The notes: generated by a model not told the origin, from the sequence alone. 64,000 bases of DNA from Actinomadura sp. K4S16 (GCF_008327685.1 NZ_BDDE01000013.1:434001-498000), one strand, 5' to 3'. Numbered from the stretch's first letter, positions 32,037 through 41,047 are shown. Numbers and translations: made by a program.

Positions 32037-33949
32037 GGCCGGTCCGGGTCGTCGTGGCCGGGGTCCACGGGTACGGGCGCCACCATCTGGACAACGTCGC
32101 CCGGCTCGGCGCGGCGGGCCGGGTCGAGCTGGCCGGCGTCTGCGACGTGCGGCCGCCGTCCGGGCTCGGCGTGCCCGTGTCGGCGGACCTGCCCGCGCTG
32201 ATCCGCGAGACCGGGGCGGAGATCGCGGTGATCGCCACCCCGATCCACACCCATGCCCCGCTGGCCGTGGCCGCCCTCGACGCGGGCGCGCACGTGCTCC
32301 TGGAGAAGCCGCCCGCGCCGTCGGTCGAGGAGTTCGCCAGGATCTCCGATGCGGTGGCCCGGACGGGGCTGGCGTGCCAGGTCGGCTTCCAGTCGCTCGG
32401 CTCGGAGGCGATCCAGGCCGCCCGGGACCTGGTCGGCGGACCGGTGCGCGGCATCGGGGTGGCCGGGGCGTGGAGCCGGCCGTTCGGCTACTACACCCGC
32501 TCGGCCTGGGCGGGCCGCCGCAGGCTGGACGGCGCCGACGTCATGGACGGCGCCCTCACCAACCCCTTCGCCCACGCGGTCGCGACCGCCCTGGCCGTCG
32601 CCGGGGCCGACGCGGCGGAGTCGATCGCCGACGTCGAGCTGGAGCTGTACCGGGCCAACGCCATCGAGTCCGACGACACCTCCAGCGTGCGGGTCCTGCT
32701 CGCGGACGGGACGGTCATCGCGATCACCGTCTCCCTCTGCTCCGACCGGCGTACCGAGCCCTACCTGCACCTGCACGGCCGGGACCGGTCCGCGCGCCTC
32801 TTCTACACGGTCGACGAGATCGAGGCGGACGGGGTCGTCACCGGCCACGGCCGGGCGGATCTGCTCGACAACCTCGTCGCGCACGTGCGGGACGGCGCGG
32901 ACCTCCTCGTGCCGCTCGCCCGCACGGGAGGCTTCACCCGGCTGCTCGACGCGATCCGGCTCGCCCCCGACCCGCGTCCGATCGAGGCGCGGTTCGTCCG
33001 GGCCGAGCCGTCCAGGCTGGTCCTGCCAGGTATCGCGGACCTGGCCGTGCGCGCCGCCGAGGACCTGAAGACCTTCTCCGAGCTGGGCTTTCCCGGCAGC
33101 CTGGGGTCCGTGCGGGCACCGTGGCCGCAGACCTCGCTGCGAGTGGACGGGCGGGAGGTGGCCGAATACGTCCAGCGCGGCGACCTCCAGGCCACCGACG
33201 CACCGCGGCCCCACCTGCACCCGGTGCGGACCCTCGGCGGGACGGTCGTCACCGAGAGCCGCCCGGAGGACCACGTCCACCACCTCGGTGTCAGTGTCGC
33301 GATCTCCGACGTCGACGGCGTCAACTTCTGGGGCGGCTCGACCTACGTCCGCGGGGAAGGGCCGCGGATGCTCGCGAACCACGGACGGCAGAGGCGCCGA
33401 TCGCTCCGTCCCGTCGACGGCGGCTACGCGGAAGAACTCGCCTGGACGGGGCCGGACGGGACCGTCCTCGCCACCGAGGAGCGGACCCTGGTGGCGCGGA
33501 CCGTCCCCGGCGCGTGGGCGCTGGACTTCGCGTTCACGCTGACCGGGCGGACCGGGCAGCCCCTCGTCCTGCAGAGCTCGGCGTGCAAGGGCCGGACCGG
33601 CGCCGGGTACGGCGGTTTCTTCTGGCGCGCCCCCAAGGACTCCGCCGGTCTCGCCGTCTTCACCGGCGAGGCGTCCGGTGAGAAGGCCGTGCACGGCAGC
33701 GTCACCCCGTGGCTCGCGCTGACCTCCGACGCGTGGAGCCTGGTGTTCGTCCAGACCACCGGGCTCGATCCGTGGTTCGTCCGGGTCGCCGAGTACCCGG
33801 GCGTCGGGCCCGCGCCGGCGTGGGACGAGCCCCTCACCGTCCCCGAACGGCTGGAGCGCGCGATCACCGTGGTCGTCGCGGACGGGCGGCTCGCCCCGGA
33901 GCGCGCCCACGCCCTCGCTGAGGGGGCGGCCGCGCCGCTCACCCGGTGA
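32033..33949 (+). CDS. Fusion of Gfo/Idh/MocA oxidoreductase and DUF6807 (PmoA-like) domain
   Basis: A 638-residue bifunctional-looking protein. Residues 1-330 are a Gfo/Idh/MocA oxidoreductase: VVVAGVHGYGRHHLDNVARL, then VIATPIHTHAPLAV and LLEKPPAPSVEEF. Residues from about 355 form a DUF6807 beta-sandwich (WPQTSLRVDGREV, EDHVHHLGVSVAISD, GYGGFFWRAPKDS). DUF6807 is annotated as PmoA-like in databases but has no shown methane link; in many bacteria it is a separate gene in sugar loci. The gene overlaps the dehydratase stop (GTGA) and overlaps the convergent gene by 11 bases. Confidence 0.8.
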   Translation: MRPVRVVVAGVHGYGRHHLDNVARLGAAGRVELAGVCDVRPPSGLGVPVSADLPALIRETGAEIAVIATPIHTHAPLAVAALDAGAHVLLEKPPAPSVEEFARISDAVARTGLACQVGFQSLGSEAIQAARDLVGGPVRGIGVAGAWSRPFGYYTRSAWAGRRRLDGADVMDGALTNPFAHAVATALAVAGADAAESIADVELELYRANAIESDDTSSVRVLLADGTVIAITVSLCSDRRTEPYLHLHGRDRSARLFYTVDEIEADGVVTGHGRADLLDNLVAHVRDGADLLVPLARTGGFTRLLDAIRLAPDPRPIEARFVRAEPSRLVLPGIADLAVRAAEDLKTFSELGFPGSLGSVRAPWPQTSLRVDGREVAEYVQRGDLQATDAPRPHLHPVRTLGGTVVTESRPEDHVHHLGVSVAISDVDGVNFWGGSTYVRGEGPRMLANHGRQRRRSLRPVDGGYAEELAWTGPDGTVLATEERTLVARTVPGAWALDFAFTLTGRTGQPLVLQSSACKGRTGAGYGGFFWRAPKDSAGLAVFTGEASGEKAVHGSVTPWLALTSDAWSLVFVQTTGLDPWFVRVAEYPGVGPAPAWDEPLTVPERLERAITVVVADGRLAPERAHALAEGAAAPLTR

Positions 33950-34430
33950 AGACCTCGGCCACGGCGCTCTTGCGGAGCTCTTCGAGGAGGTCGATCTGCG
34001 CCTCGGCCCGGTCGTGCAGCGTCTCCAGCTCGTCCGCTTCCAGGTCCGGCGTCCGGTCGGCGAGCGTGCGCAGCGTGCGCCACCCCGCGGCCTTGCCCTC
34101 GACGGCCAGGCGCAGGAACTCGTACTCCACCAGGTCGGTCAGCGGGGAGCGCTCCTTCAGGCGGCCGTTGAACTTGAGCCGTCCCGCCTTCTCGGCCACG
34201 GACAGCGCGATGCTCTTGTAGTGGCGGACGGCGATGCCGAGCGACCCCATGATGGCCAGCAGCGCTCCCCGGTCGGCCGCGATGTCGTCGGCCAGCCGCT
34301 GCAACCGCTCTTCGTCGGGCCTGCCCTGGTGCGCCTGGGCGAGCGCGCGCGACCTCCCCACACCCGCCGCCGCGCCCGCGAGGTGGTCGTTCAGGTAGAT
34401 CGCCAGGAACGGTCCGGCAGTCGTCTCCAT
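33939..34430 (-). CDS. Uncharacterised all-helical protein
   Basis: A 163-residue soluble protein with no signal peptide. It is rich in Leu, Ala, Glu and Arg, and predicted mostly helical by eye, as in IYLNDHLAGAAAGVGRSRAL, LADDIAADRGALLAIMG and LVEYEFLRLAVEGKAAG. The overall look is a four-helix bundle, perhaps ferritin-like, but no full metal-ligand pattern can be defended. It ends inside the 3' end of the convergent fusion gene and stands alone. Confidence 0.7.
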   Translation of the reverse strand: METTAGPFLAIYLNDHLAGAAAGVGRSRALAQAHQGRPDEERLQRLADDIAADRGALLAIMGSLGIAVRHYKSIALSVAEKAGRLKFNGRLKERSPLTDLVEYEFLRLAVEGKAAGWRTLRTLADRTPDLEADELETLHDRAEAQIDLLEELRKSAVAEVFTG

Positions 34431-34633
34431 ACAGGTCCTCTCGGGTGGTGCCGCTCGTCGGCCGACGCACCTCGCGGTACCCGGCGGACGGACGGGTACT
34501 CGCCGCGGTCCCCCTGGTCCGGCCGCCCTCCCCGGCGGCCGGACACCCGCGCGTCCGGAGTGGGCAAAAACCGGTCCATGTGCGCTTGTGCCGGTGAACG
34601 CCCGGGTACGGCCCGACCGACCAAGGGGGGAAA

Positions 34634-34927
34634 ATGATCAAGACACTGCACAAGCGGGGCATCAAGTCGCACCACATGTACTCGGCCGGACTCGGGTCGG
34701 TCGGCCTGGCGATCGCGTCGTGGGTGCTGTCCAGCCGGCTCGAGGAGAGAGGCATGGAGCGCGCCGACCGCTGGGGCATCTTCGTCGGCGAGTGGGCCCC
34801 GACCTTCTTCGCCATCGGCGTCGCCATGCGCCTGGAGGAGATGCAGGAAGCGATCGCCGAGATTCCGGAGCAGCGCGGCGAGATGGGCGAGCGGGCCAGA
34901 GGCCGCGCGACCCACGCGATGCGCTAG
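34634..34927 (+). CDS. Small membrane protein of unknown function
   Basis: A 97-residue protein. A first hydrophobic segment (MYSAGLGSVGLAIASWVLSS) and a second (WGIFVGEWAPTFFAIGVAM) suggest two membrane helices. A charged C-terminal tail follows (RLEEMQEAIAEIPEQRGEMG). A GGGGGG-type purine run sits six bases before the ATG. No family is recognised. Confidence 0.65.
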   Translation: MIKTLHKRGIKSHHMYSAGLGSVGLAIASWVLSSRLEERGMERADRWGIFVGEWAPTFFAIGVAMRLEEMQEAIAEIPEQRGEMGERARGRATHAMR

Positions 34928-34995
34928 CCGAACTCGGCCGTACATCGTGGACTCGGTCATGTGGCCGTAGGTAGACCCCAGGCGTCGCAAGCGCG

Positions 34996-36048
34996 ATGTC
35001 TGGAACCATGGCCCGCATGACCGAACGCACCGGCCTGCGGGCGGCCGAGGAGGAGTTCCTTCCACCGGCGGACTGGGGACGCGGACCGGGCACGGCGCCC
35101 GGAGTTCGTGCGGCGTGGGCGTTCGGAGCCCTGGCCGCGGTCCTCGTCCTGGGCCGGACGTGGGCGGCGCCGCGGATCGACGCGCGGGCCCTGGACGCCT
35201 GGGCCACGATCTTCGTGGCGGTGTGCGTGCAGGCGCTGCCGTTCCTGGTCTTCGGCGTCGCGCTGTCGGCCGCGATCACGGCGTTCGTCCCGGCATCGGT
35301 GTGGCGGCGGGTGCTGCCGCGCCGGCCGGGGGCGGCGGTGCCGGTCGCGGGCGCGATGGGAGCCGTGCTGCCGGGGTGCGAGTGCGCCTCGGTGCCGGTC
35401 GCGAGCGGGCTGATGGCGCGCGGGGTGGCGCCCGCCGCCGCGCTCACGTTCCTGCTCGCCGCCCCCGCGATCAACCCCGTCGTGCTGGTCGCCACCGCGG
35501 TCGCCTTCCCCGGCCGGCCGGAGATGGTGGCGGGGCGGTTCGCCGCCTCGCTGCTCGTCGCGGTGCTGGCCGGGTGGGCGTGGCTGGCGCTGGGCAGGCG
35601 CGAGTGGCTCAGGGTGCCGTCCCGGCCGGACGCGCACGGCGCCGCCGGACGCCTGGACGCGTTCCGGCAGGCCATGCGGCACGACATCATGCACGCCGGA
35701 GGGTTCCTGGTCGTGGGCGCCGCGGCGGCCGCGACCATCAACGCCGCGGTGCCCTCCGGCTGGGTCGCGTCGGCGGCGGGCGATGCCGTGGTGTCGGTCC
35801 TGCTGCTGGCGGTGCTTGCCGTGCTGTTGTCCATCTGCTCGGAGGCCGACGCGTTCGTGGCGGCCGGCCTCTCGCAGTTCTCCACCACCGCGCGGCTGAC
35901 GTTCCTGGTGGTCGGGCCGATGGTGGACCTCAAGCTGATCGCCCTGCAGGCCGGGTTCTTCGGCCGGAGCTTCGCGATCCGGTTCGTCCCGCTGGTGTTC
36001 TGCCTGGCGGTGGGGGTCAGCGCGCTGGTGGGAGGGCTGCTGCCGTGA
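34996..36048 (+). CDS. Permease of the COG0701/DUF318 family (YcgR-like)
   Basis: A 350-residue membrane protein with about eight hydrophobic segments. The family signature GAVLPGCECASVPVASGLMA holds a Cys-x-Cys, and a second block reads LLSICSEADAFVAAGL. FLLAAPAINPVVLV is also typical. It is paired with a TIGR03943/YcgQ-type gene (GTGA overlap). Such pairs are linked to metal homeostasis, often zinc, in other bacteria. In-frame ATGs at 34996, 35008 and 35017 make the exact start uncertain. Confidence 0.8.
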   Translation: MSGTMARMTERTGLRAAEEEFLPPADWGRGPGTAPGVRAAWAFGALAAVLVLGRTWAAPRIDARALDAWATIFVAVCVQALPFLVFGVALSAAITAFVPASVWRRVLPRRPGAAVPVAGAMGAVLPGCECASVPVASGLMARGVAPAAALTFLLAAPAINPVVLVATAVAFPGRPEMVAGRFAASLLVAVLAGWAWLALGRREWLRVPSRPDAHGAAGRLDAFRQAMRHDIMHAGGFLVVGAAAAATINAAVPSGWVASAAGDAVVSVLLLAVLAVLLSICSEADAFVAAGLSQFSTTARLTFLVVGPMVDLKLIALQAGFFGRSFAIRFVPLVFCLAVGVSALVGGLLP

Positions 36049-36791
36049 GCAGGTCCGCGCAGAACCTGCTGCTGGTCCTGCTCGGCGGCGCGATGCTGTG
36101 GATCACGCTGGGCAGCGGCGAGTACGTCAACTACGTGCGGCCCGGGTTCCGCTACCCGCTGGTGGCCGCGGCGATCGCCCTGGTCGCGCTGGGCGCCGCC
36201 GGGCTGCGCCGGGAGTGGCGGGACACCGGCGGCGACGCCCAGGACGTCCACGAACCCCACGGCGACCACGGCGGGCACGCGCACGGGCCGGGGGTGGCGT
36301 GGCTGCTCTGCCTGCCCGTGCTGGCGATCTTCGTGATCGCGCCGCCCGCGCTCGGCTCGTTCACCGCCGCGCGCGGCGCCGGCCGCGCCGCTCCCCCGCC
36401 GGCGCCCGCCGAGGGCTTCGCCCCGCTGCCGAGGACGGGGGCGCCCGCCCCGATGAGCATGGGCGAGTTCATCGGACGCGCCTACGAGGCGCAGACGGGC
36501 GACCCCGCCTCGTTCGCGGAGGTCCCGGTGCGGCTGACGGGCTTCGTGAGCCCGCCGGCGAAGGGCGAGCGCGGCTGGCGCCTCGTCCGGCTGAAGGTCG
36601 CGTGCTGCGCGGGGGACGCCGTCCCGTTCCCGGTCATCGTGCGCGGCCTGCCGCGGCCGCCCGCCGACGCGTGGGTGTCGGTCGACGGGGTGTGGGAGCC
36701 GCCCGCGACCGGGCGCCGCGCGACGGTCGTCCAGACGCTGCGCGGACGGTCCCTCCAGCGGGTCGGCAAGCCCGGCAACCCCTACGAGTGA
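36045..36791 (+). CDS. TIGR03943/DUF1980 (YcgQ-like) partner of the permease
   Basis: A 248-residue membrane-anchored protein. Two N-terminal helices (NLLLVLLGGAMLWITLG and YPLVAAAIALVALGAAGL) are followed by a histidine-rich loop, HEPHGDHGGHAHG, and another helix. An extracytoplasmic OB-like domain follows, with VRLTGFVSPPAKGE and the KVACCAGDAVPFPVIV cysteine pair. The histidine-rich loop supports a metal-binding role. It is translationally coupled to the permease upstream. Confidence 0.82.
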   Translation: MSRSAQNLLLVLLGGAMLWITLGSGEYVNYVRPGFRYPLVAAAIALVALGAAGLRREWRDTGGDAQDVHEPHGDHGGHAHGPGVAWLLCLPVLAIFVIAPPALGSFTAARGAGRAAPPPAPAEGFAPLPRTGAPAPMSMGEFIGRAYEAQTGDPASFAEVPVRLTGFVSPPAKGERGWRLVRLKVACCAGDAVPFPVIVRGLPRPPADAWVSVDGVWEPPATGRRATVVQTLRGRSLQRVGKPGNPYE

Positions 36792-36860
36792 CCGCCCGCC
36801 GGAGGGCGGCCACCGGCGGACGGCGCGCGCCCGGGGTGGCCGGGCACGGGCCGTCCGCCG
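36792..36860. terminator. Terminator hairpins between convergent genes
   Basis: Two candidate stems. CCGCCC pairs with GGGCGG (36792-36809). A perfect 11-bp stem, CGGCGGACGGC with GCCGTCCGCCG (36814-36824 and 36850-36860), encloses a 25-base GC-rich loop. They lie between the YcgQ-like gene and the chitinase gene. Confidence 0.6.
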
Positions 36861-36915
36861 TTCCTTCGGGCGGCCGCTTCCGCCTGCGGTCGGGTCGACC
36901 GGCAGGCCGGGTCCG

Positions 36916-37836
36916 TCAGCAGGTCAGGTTGCTCCCTGGAGGGACGCCGAGGATCTGGGTGAAGCGCTGGTAGGCGTTCACCCGGCTCTGCACCTGGGCC
37001 GGATTCCGGCCGTCGCATTCCAGTGCGCCGTTGATGCTGCGGATCGTCTCGCCGAACCCGCGGCCGTTGACCATCGCGCTGTGGCCGGTCATCGTGCCGG
37101 GGCCGTTCTGGGTCATCCAGTACCAGAGCCCGGTCCGCCACGAGACCGACGCGTCCCGTTCGACCAGCCACGGGTTGTTCAGCAGGTCGAGGCCGAGGGC
37201 ATCGCCCGCCGCCTTGTAGTTGAAGTTCCAGCTCAGCTGGATGGGCCCGCGACCGTAGTAGGCCGCCTGCCCCGCCGGGCACCCGTAGGGCCGGCTCGCG
37301 TCGCAGTAGTGCGGGTAGTTCCCGGTGTTCTGCTCGACGATGTAGACCAGCCCGCCGGTCTCGTGGTTGACGTTGGCCAGGAAGGCGGCCGCCTCCTGCT
37401 TCTTCACCGTGTCGCTTCCGGTGTTGGCGAACGCCGGGAAGGCCGCCATGGCCGCCGTGAGGCCGCTGTAGCTGTAGAACGCGTTGCGGCTCGGGAACAT
37501 CTGGTTGAACTGCGACTCGCTCACCACGAACCCGCTCTGGCCGGGCGGATCACCCGGATCGGACGACCCGCCGCAGGTCCCCTGGTCGGCCCACACGTCG
37601 GCGCGGCCCGGGGTCTCGTTCTGCGTCCACCATTTCGCCGACCAGTTGTGCCCGCCGTAGGACACCGTGGCACCACCCGTGTAGACGGCGGAGGAGCTCC
37701 ACGCCGCGGCGCAGTCCGCGGCGAGGGCCGGCGCCGCCGGAAGGACGGCCGGCAGCGCGCCCGCCGCGAGCACGGCGGCACCCGACACCAGGGCTCCGAG
37801 CAGCCGGCGGACGCGCCGCGCCTTGCGGTCGGCCAT
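36916..37836 (-). CDS. Secreted chitinase, GH19, with chitin-binding module
   Basis: A 306-residue exported enzyme. A twin-Arg-rich N-terminus and signal peptide end near APALA (about residue 40). A short CBM5/12-like chitin-binding module follows (AAWSSSAVYTGGATVSYGG, KWWTQNETPG). The GH19 catalytic domain starts near SESQFNQMFPSRNAFYSY. The first catalytic Glu is in NVNHETGGLVYI, and the family block YYGRGPIQLSWNFNYKAAG is intact. It overlaps the LPMO stop by one base (TGATG), so the two are co-translated for joint attack on crystalline chitin. Confidence 0.93.
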   Translation of the reverse strand: MADRKARRVRRLLGALVSGAAVLAAGALPAVLPAAPALAADCAAAWSSSAVYTGGATVSYGGHNWSAKWWTQNETPGRADVWADQGTCGGSSDPGDPPGQSGFVVSESQFNQMFPSRNAFYSYSGLTAAMAAFPAFANTGSDTVKKQEAAAFLANVNHETGGLVYIVEQNTGNYPHYCDASRPYGCPAGQAAYYGRGPIQLSWNFNYKAAGDALGLDLLNNPWLVERDASVSWRTGLWYWMTQNGPGTMTGHSAMVNGRGFGETIRSINGALECDGRNPAQVQSRVNAYQRFTQILGVPPGSNLTC

Positions 37837-38372
37837 CACTGGACGTTCACGTCGACGCAGGCGTAGAACGCGTTGGCCGTGTCGGCGATGTTCCAGATCG
37901 CCAGCACCTTCTGCCGCCCGGTGACGCCGCCGAGGTCGACCGAGTGCGAGACCGTGGACGGCGGCTGCTGGTTGTTGCCGTCGACCACGGCGACGCGCCT
38001 GCCGCCGACGTAGTACTCGTAGTTCGCGGTGCGGTGGCGGGCGGTGAACGTCCAGGTGAAGGTCACCGTCTGGCCGACGGTGGTGGCCCGCCAGCCCTTG
38101 CCGTCGTCGTCGAGTTCGGCGAACCGGGCGTTTCCGCCGCTGCAGCTGCGCAGGCCCTTCGGGCCCTCGACGCTCTGCGGCTCCCACTGGATGGAGCCGC
38201 ACTGGACGATGCGCTGCGCGCACTGGGCCTGCCGGCTCATCGGCGCCGACACGTACCCGTGGGCCCAGGCCGAGGTCGCCGGGATGACCACGGCGACGAG
38301 GGGGGCGATTCCGACACCGGCCGTGATGGCGGCGATCCTGCGCGAGCGTTTCGTGCGGGGGGTCTTCTTCAT
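37836..38372 (-). CDS. AA10 lytic polysaccharide monooxygenase
   Basis: A 178-residue secreted copper enzyme. The signal peptide ends at AWA before His38, and HGYVSAPMSRQAQC gives the mature N-terminal histidine of the copper brace. The second His is in TARHRTANYEYYV. The final IWNIADTANAFYACVDVNV is typical of AA10. The ATG at 38372 follows AAGGA at good spacing; an in-frame ATG at 38402 would lengthen the leader. It acts on chitin with the GH19 enzyme coded right after it. Confidence 0.92.
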   Translation of the reverse strand: MKKTPRTKRSRRIAAITAGVGIAPLVAVVIPATSAWAHGYVSAPMSRQAQCAQRIVQCGSIQWEPQSVEGPKGLRSCSGGNARFAELDDDGKGWRATTVGQTVTFTWTFTARHRTANYEYYVGGRRVAVVDGNNQQPPSTVSHSVDLGGVTGRQKVLAIWNIADTANAFYACVDVNVQ

Positions 38373-38521
38373 GCGGGGTCCTTGCGTGATGGGGGTGGTC
38401 ATGGGATGTCGACGCGGCGGGATCCGCCGCGTGGGAGCGGACGACGGACGCGCCGGCGCACGCGCGCCGCGGGCGCGCGTCGCCGGTCAGGGGCGGGGCG
38501 CGGGACATGAGCACTCCATCG

Positions 38522-38540
38522 GATAGGAAACTTTCCTATC
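38522..38540. promoter_or_regulatory. 19-bp perfect palindrome upstream of the LPMO-chitinase operon
   Basis: Arms GATAGGAAA and TTTCCTATC flank a single C. It lies about 150 bases before the LPMO start. The AT-rich perfect dyad stands out from its surroundings and is likely the operator of the chitin operon. It is not the DasR-type site (TGGTCTAGACCA). The cognate regulator is not in the window. Confidence 0.7.
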
Positions 38541-38965
38541 GGATTGAGCGAACGTTAACCCCGCGCGCGATTGCCGGGCAAGGCCTCGCCGGAGCAGCCG
38601 GAAAGGCACGACAGGACCAGTGCAGGCAGAGGAGCGAACCAGCCGGCTCCGGCCACAAGATTCGGCACCATTCCCCGCCGCCGCCTCTGATGGTCGGCAG
38701 AATTTGCCAAAGGCCCTGCCCAAAGCCCGGTCCAATGCCCTGCCCGGGGGCGGCCGAAAGGGAGCCGGGGCGGGCACGGGTCAGGTTCCGGTCACCGGGA
38801 CGCCCCTTGGAGAGCCGTCCCCGCCCTTCTACGATCGGGCCACCCATTTCTGTCGCCCGACCGGCGGGAACTCCCGCGTCCGGCCGGGACGGCGGCGCCG
38901 ACAGGGCCAGGCGCGGGCCCTCGTTAGCGGTCGCCACGCTGCACGGCGCCCGCCGAGAGGAACAC
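38541..38965. other. Intergenic region, no gene seen
   Basis: About 425 bases between the palindrome and the GMC oxidoreductase start. A long open frame runs through it, but it has no family features and repeated GCCCTGCCC-like and proline/arginine-coding runs, so it is judged non-coding. The promoter of the oxidoreductase should lie in its right part; AGAGG precedes that start. Confidence 0.5.
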
Positions 38966-40570
38966 ATGGACCAGAGCGCTGATTACGTCGTGGTGGGGGC
39001 CGGGAGCGCCGGCTGCGTGCTGGCGAAGCGGCTGGCCGAGTCCGGGGCGAGCGTCGTCCTGGTGGAGGCGGGCGGACCGGACCGGACCCCGCTGGTCCGC
39101 AAGCCGGGGCTGATCGCCGTCTTCCACAACATCCCGCAGCTGAAGAAGCGGCTGGACTGGGGCTTCTACAGCACCCCGCAGAAGAGCGCGCTCGACCGGA
39201 AGATCCCGCAGGTCCGGGGGCGCGTCCTCGGGGGCTCGGGGTCGATCAACGGGATGCTGTTCGTGCGCGGCCACCGCAAGAACTACGACGACTGGGCCGC
39301 CGAGGGCTGCACCGGATGGGGCTTCGACGACGTCCTCGGAAGCTACAAGCGGATGGAGAACTGGGAGGACGGCGCCTCCGACCTGCGCGGTGCGGGCGGC
39401 CCGATCCGGGTGACGCGGCAGCGGGACCTCACCCCGGCGTCCGAGGCGTTCATCGAGGCGGTCGTCCAGACGGCGGGCGTCAAGCGCAACGACGACTACA
39501 ACGGCGCCGAGCAGGAGGGCGTGGGGATCTTCCAGCAGAGCGTCGCGGACGGCCTGCGCTACAGCTCGTCCGTCGGCTACCTGGACGACCACGGCCTGCC
39601 GAACCTGAAGGTCCTGACGAACGTGACCGTGCAGCGGGTGGTGATCGACAAGGGGCGGGCCACGGGCGTCGAGGTCGCGGGCAAGAAGGGGAAGGCGACG
39701 ATCCGGGCCTCCCGGGAGGTCGTCCTGTCGGCGGGCGCGTTCGGTTCCCCGCACCTGCTGATGCTGTCCGGCGTGGGACCGGCCGGCCACCTGAAGGACC
39801 ACGGCATCGAGGTGCGCGCCGACCTTCCCGTGGGCGACAACCTGCACGACCACATGTTCGCGCCGATGACGTTCGTCATGGACACGGCCCGCCACAAGGG
39901 CACCGCGCCCTACTTCGCCAGGGGCGTCGCCAAGGAGTGGACGAGGGGCGGGACGTGGGTCGCCCGCACCGTGTTCGAGGCGGTCGGCTTCGTCCGCAGC
40001 GGGCAGGCAGGCGAGATCCCCGACATCCAGCTGCACGCGTTGCCGTGGTCGTACCCGTTCCCGAACCAGGACGCGCCGACACGGCACGCGGTCGACAAGC
40101 GGTCCGCGCTCACGATCATGCCGACGCTGATCTACCCGAAGAGCCGCGGCACGGTCCGGCTGGGGTCGGCGGACCCGTCCGCCGCGCCGGTCATCGACCC
40201 GGGCTACCTCACCGACCCCGACGACGCCCGGCTGCTGCTGGACGGCATCGAGCTGGTCCGCGAGGTGATGGCGAGCCAGGTCATCGCGGGGGACGTCAAG
40301 GAGGAGCTGTCCCCCGGGCCGCAGTTCCCGGACCGGAAGGCACTGGCCAGGGAGCTGCCGAACCGTGCCACGACCGTCTACCACCCGGTGGGGTCGTGCC
40401 GCATGGGCGCGGACGAGCGGGCCGTCGTCGACCCCGAGCTGCGCGTGCGCGGCATCGAGGGCCTCCGGGTGGCGGACGCGTCGATCATGCCGACCATCAT
40501 CGGCGGCAACACCAACGCCCCGAGCATGATGATCGGCGAACACGCCGCGAAGCTGATGCTCGGCGACTAG
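38966..40570 (+). CDS. GMC-family FAD oxidoreductase
   Basis: A 534-residue glucose-methanol-choline oxidoreductase of the choline-dehydrogenase branch. It has the FAD motif YVVVGAGSAGCVLAKRLAES, GMC signature 1 in RGRVLGGSGSINGMLFVRG and signature 2 in SAGAFGSPHLLMLSGVGP. The active-site His-Pro block is TVYHPVGSCRMG, and the C-terminal Asn is in IIGGNTNAPSMMIGE. It oxidises an alcohol; the substrate is not predictable. It stands as a single gene. Confidence 0.9.
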   Translation: MDQSADYVVVGAGSAGCVLAKRLAESGASVVLVEAGGPDRTPLVRKPGLIAVFHNIPQLKKRLDWGFYSTPQKSALDRKIPQVRGRVLGGSGSINGMLFVRGHRKNYDDWAAEGCTGWGFDDVLGSYKRMENWEDGASDLRGAGGPIRVTRQRDLTPASEAFIEAVVQTAGVKRNDDYNGAEQEGVGIFQQSVADGLRYSSSVGYLDDHGLPNLKVLTNVTVQRVVIDKGRATGVEVAGKKGKATIRASREVVLSAGAFGSPHLLMLSGVGPAGHLKDHGIEVRADLPVGDNLHDHMFAPMTFVMDTARHKGTAPYFARGVAKEWTRGGTWVARTVFEAVGFVRSGQAGEIPDIQLHALPWSYPFPNQDAPTRHAVDKRSALTIMPTLIYPKSRGTVRLGSADPSAAPVIDPGYLTDPDDARLLLDGIELVREVMASQVIAGDVKEELSPGPQFPDRKALARELPNRATTVYHPVGSCRMGADERAVVDPELRVRGIEGLRVADASIMPTIIGGNTNAPSMMIGEHAAKLMLGD

Positions 40571-40615
40571 CCGGTCTTCGGCCAGGAGGAGGTGCTCCCG
40601 GCCCGGGCTCGGTGT

Positions 40616-41047
40616 TCAGGTCGGGAAGCCGGTCACCCATCGACGCTGCCAGGGCGTCTCGACGGCGCGCGGGTGGTGGTGCTCGCGCGCCCAGGCCACG
40701 GCCTCCGACGGGTCCACCCCCGACAGGACGGCCAGGCATGCGATGACGGTGCCGGTGCGTCCGACGCCGCCTCCGCAGGCGACCTCGACCGAAGCGCCGG
40801 AACGGGCCCGCTCGTGCAGGGCGCGGATCTGCCGGACGGCCTCGTCCCGGTCACGGGGCAGCAGGAAGTCGGGCCAGTCGAGCCACGCGGACGGCCAGCG
40901 CAATACCGGCTCGTGCCTGCGGCGGAGCCGGCCGGAGCCCAGGTAGAGCCCGAAGTCGGGGACGGGCCCGTCCGGGAGGGGTCTCCGCAGGCCGCGCCCG
41001 CGGACCGGGGTGCCGTCCGGGAGCGTGATCGCGCCGGTGAGCGTCAT
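40616..41047 (-). CDS. Small dual-specificity/tyrosine phosphatase-like protein
   Basis: A 143-residue protein with the Cys-x5-Arg phosphatase loop in VACGGGVGRTGTVIACLAV near residue 96. A preceding helix is RDEAVRQIRALHERAR. It is shorter than canonical phosphatases but keeps the nucleophilic Cys and phosphate-binding Arg. The start overlaps the stop of the CGNR protein by 4 bases, so the two form an operon. The substrate is unknown. Confidence 0.8.
   Translation of the reverse strand: MTLTGAITLPDGTPVRGRGLRRPLPDGPVPDFGLYLGSGRLRRRHEPVLRWPSAWLDWPDFLLPRDRDEAVRQIRALHERARSGASVEVACGGGVGRTGTVIACLAVLSGVDPSEAVAWAREHHHPRAVETPWQRRWVTGFPT

Noticed and set aside
38507..38965. An open frame continuous with the GMC gene suggesting a longer N-terminus
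   Set aside because: The extension is Pro/Arg-rich, crosses the 19-bp palindrome and lacks any domain; the FAD motif sits correctly after the start at 38966.
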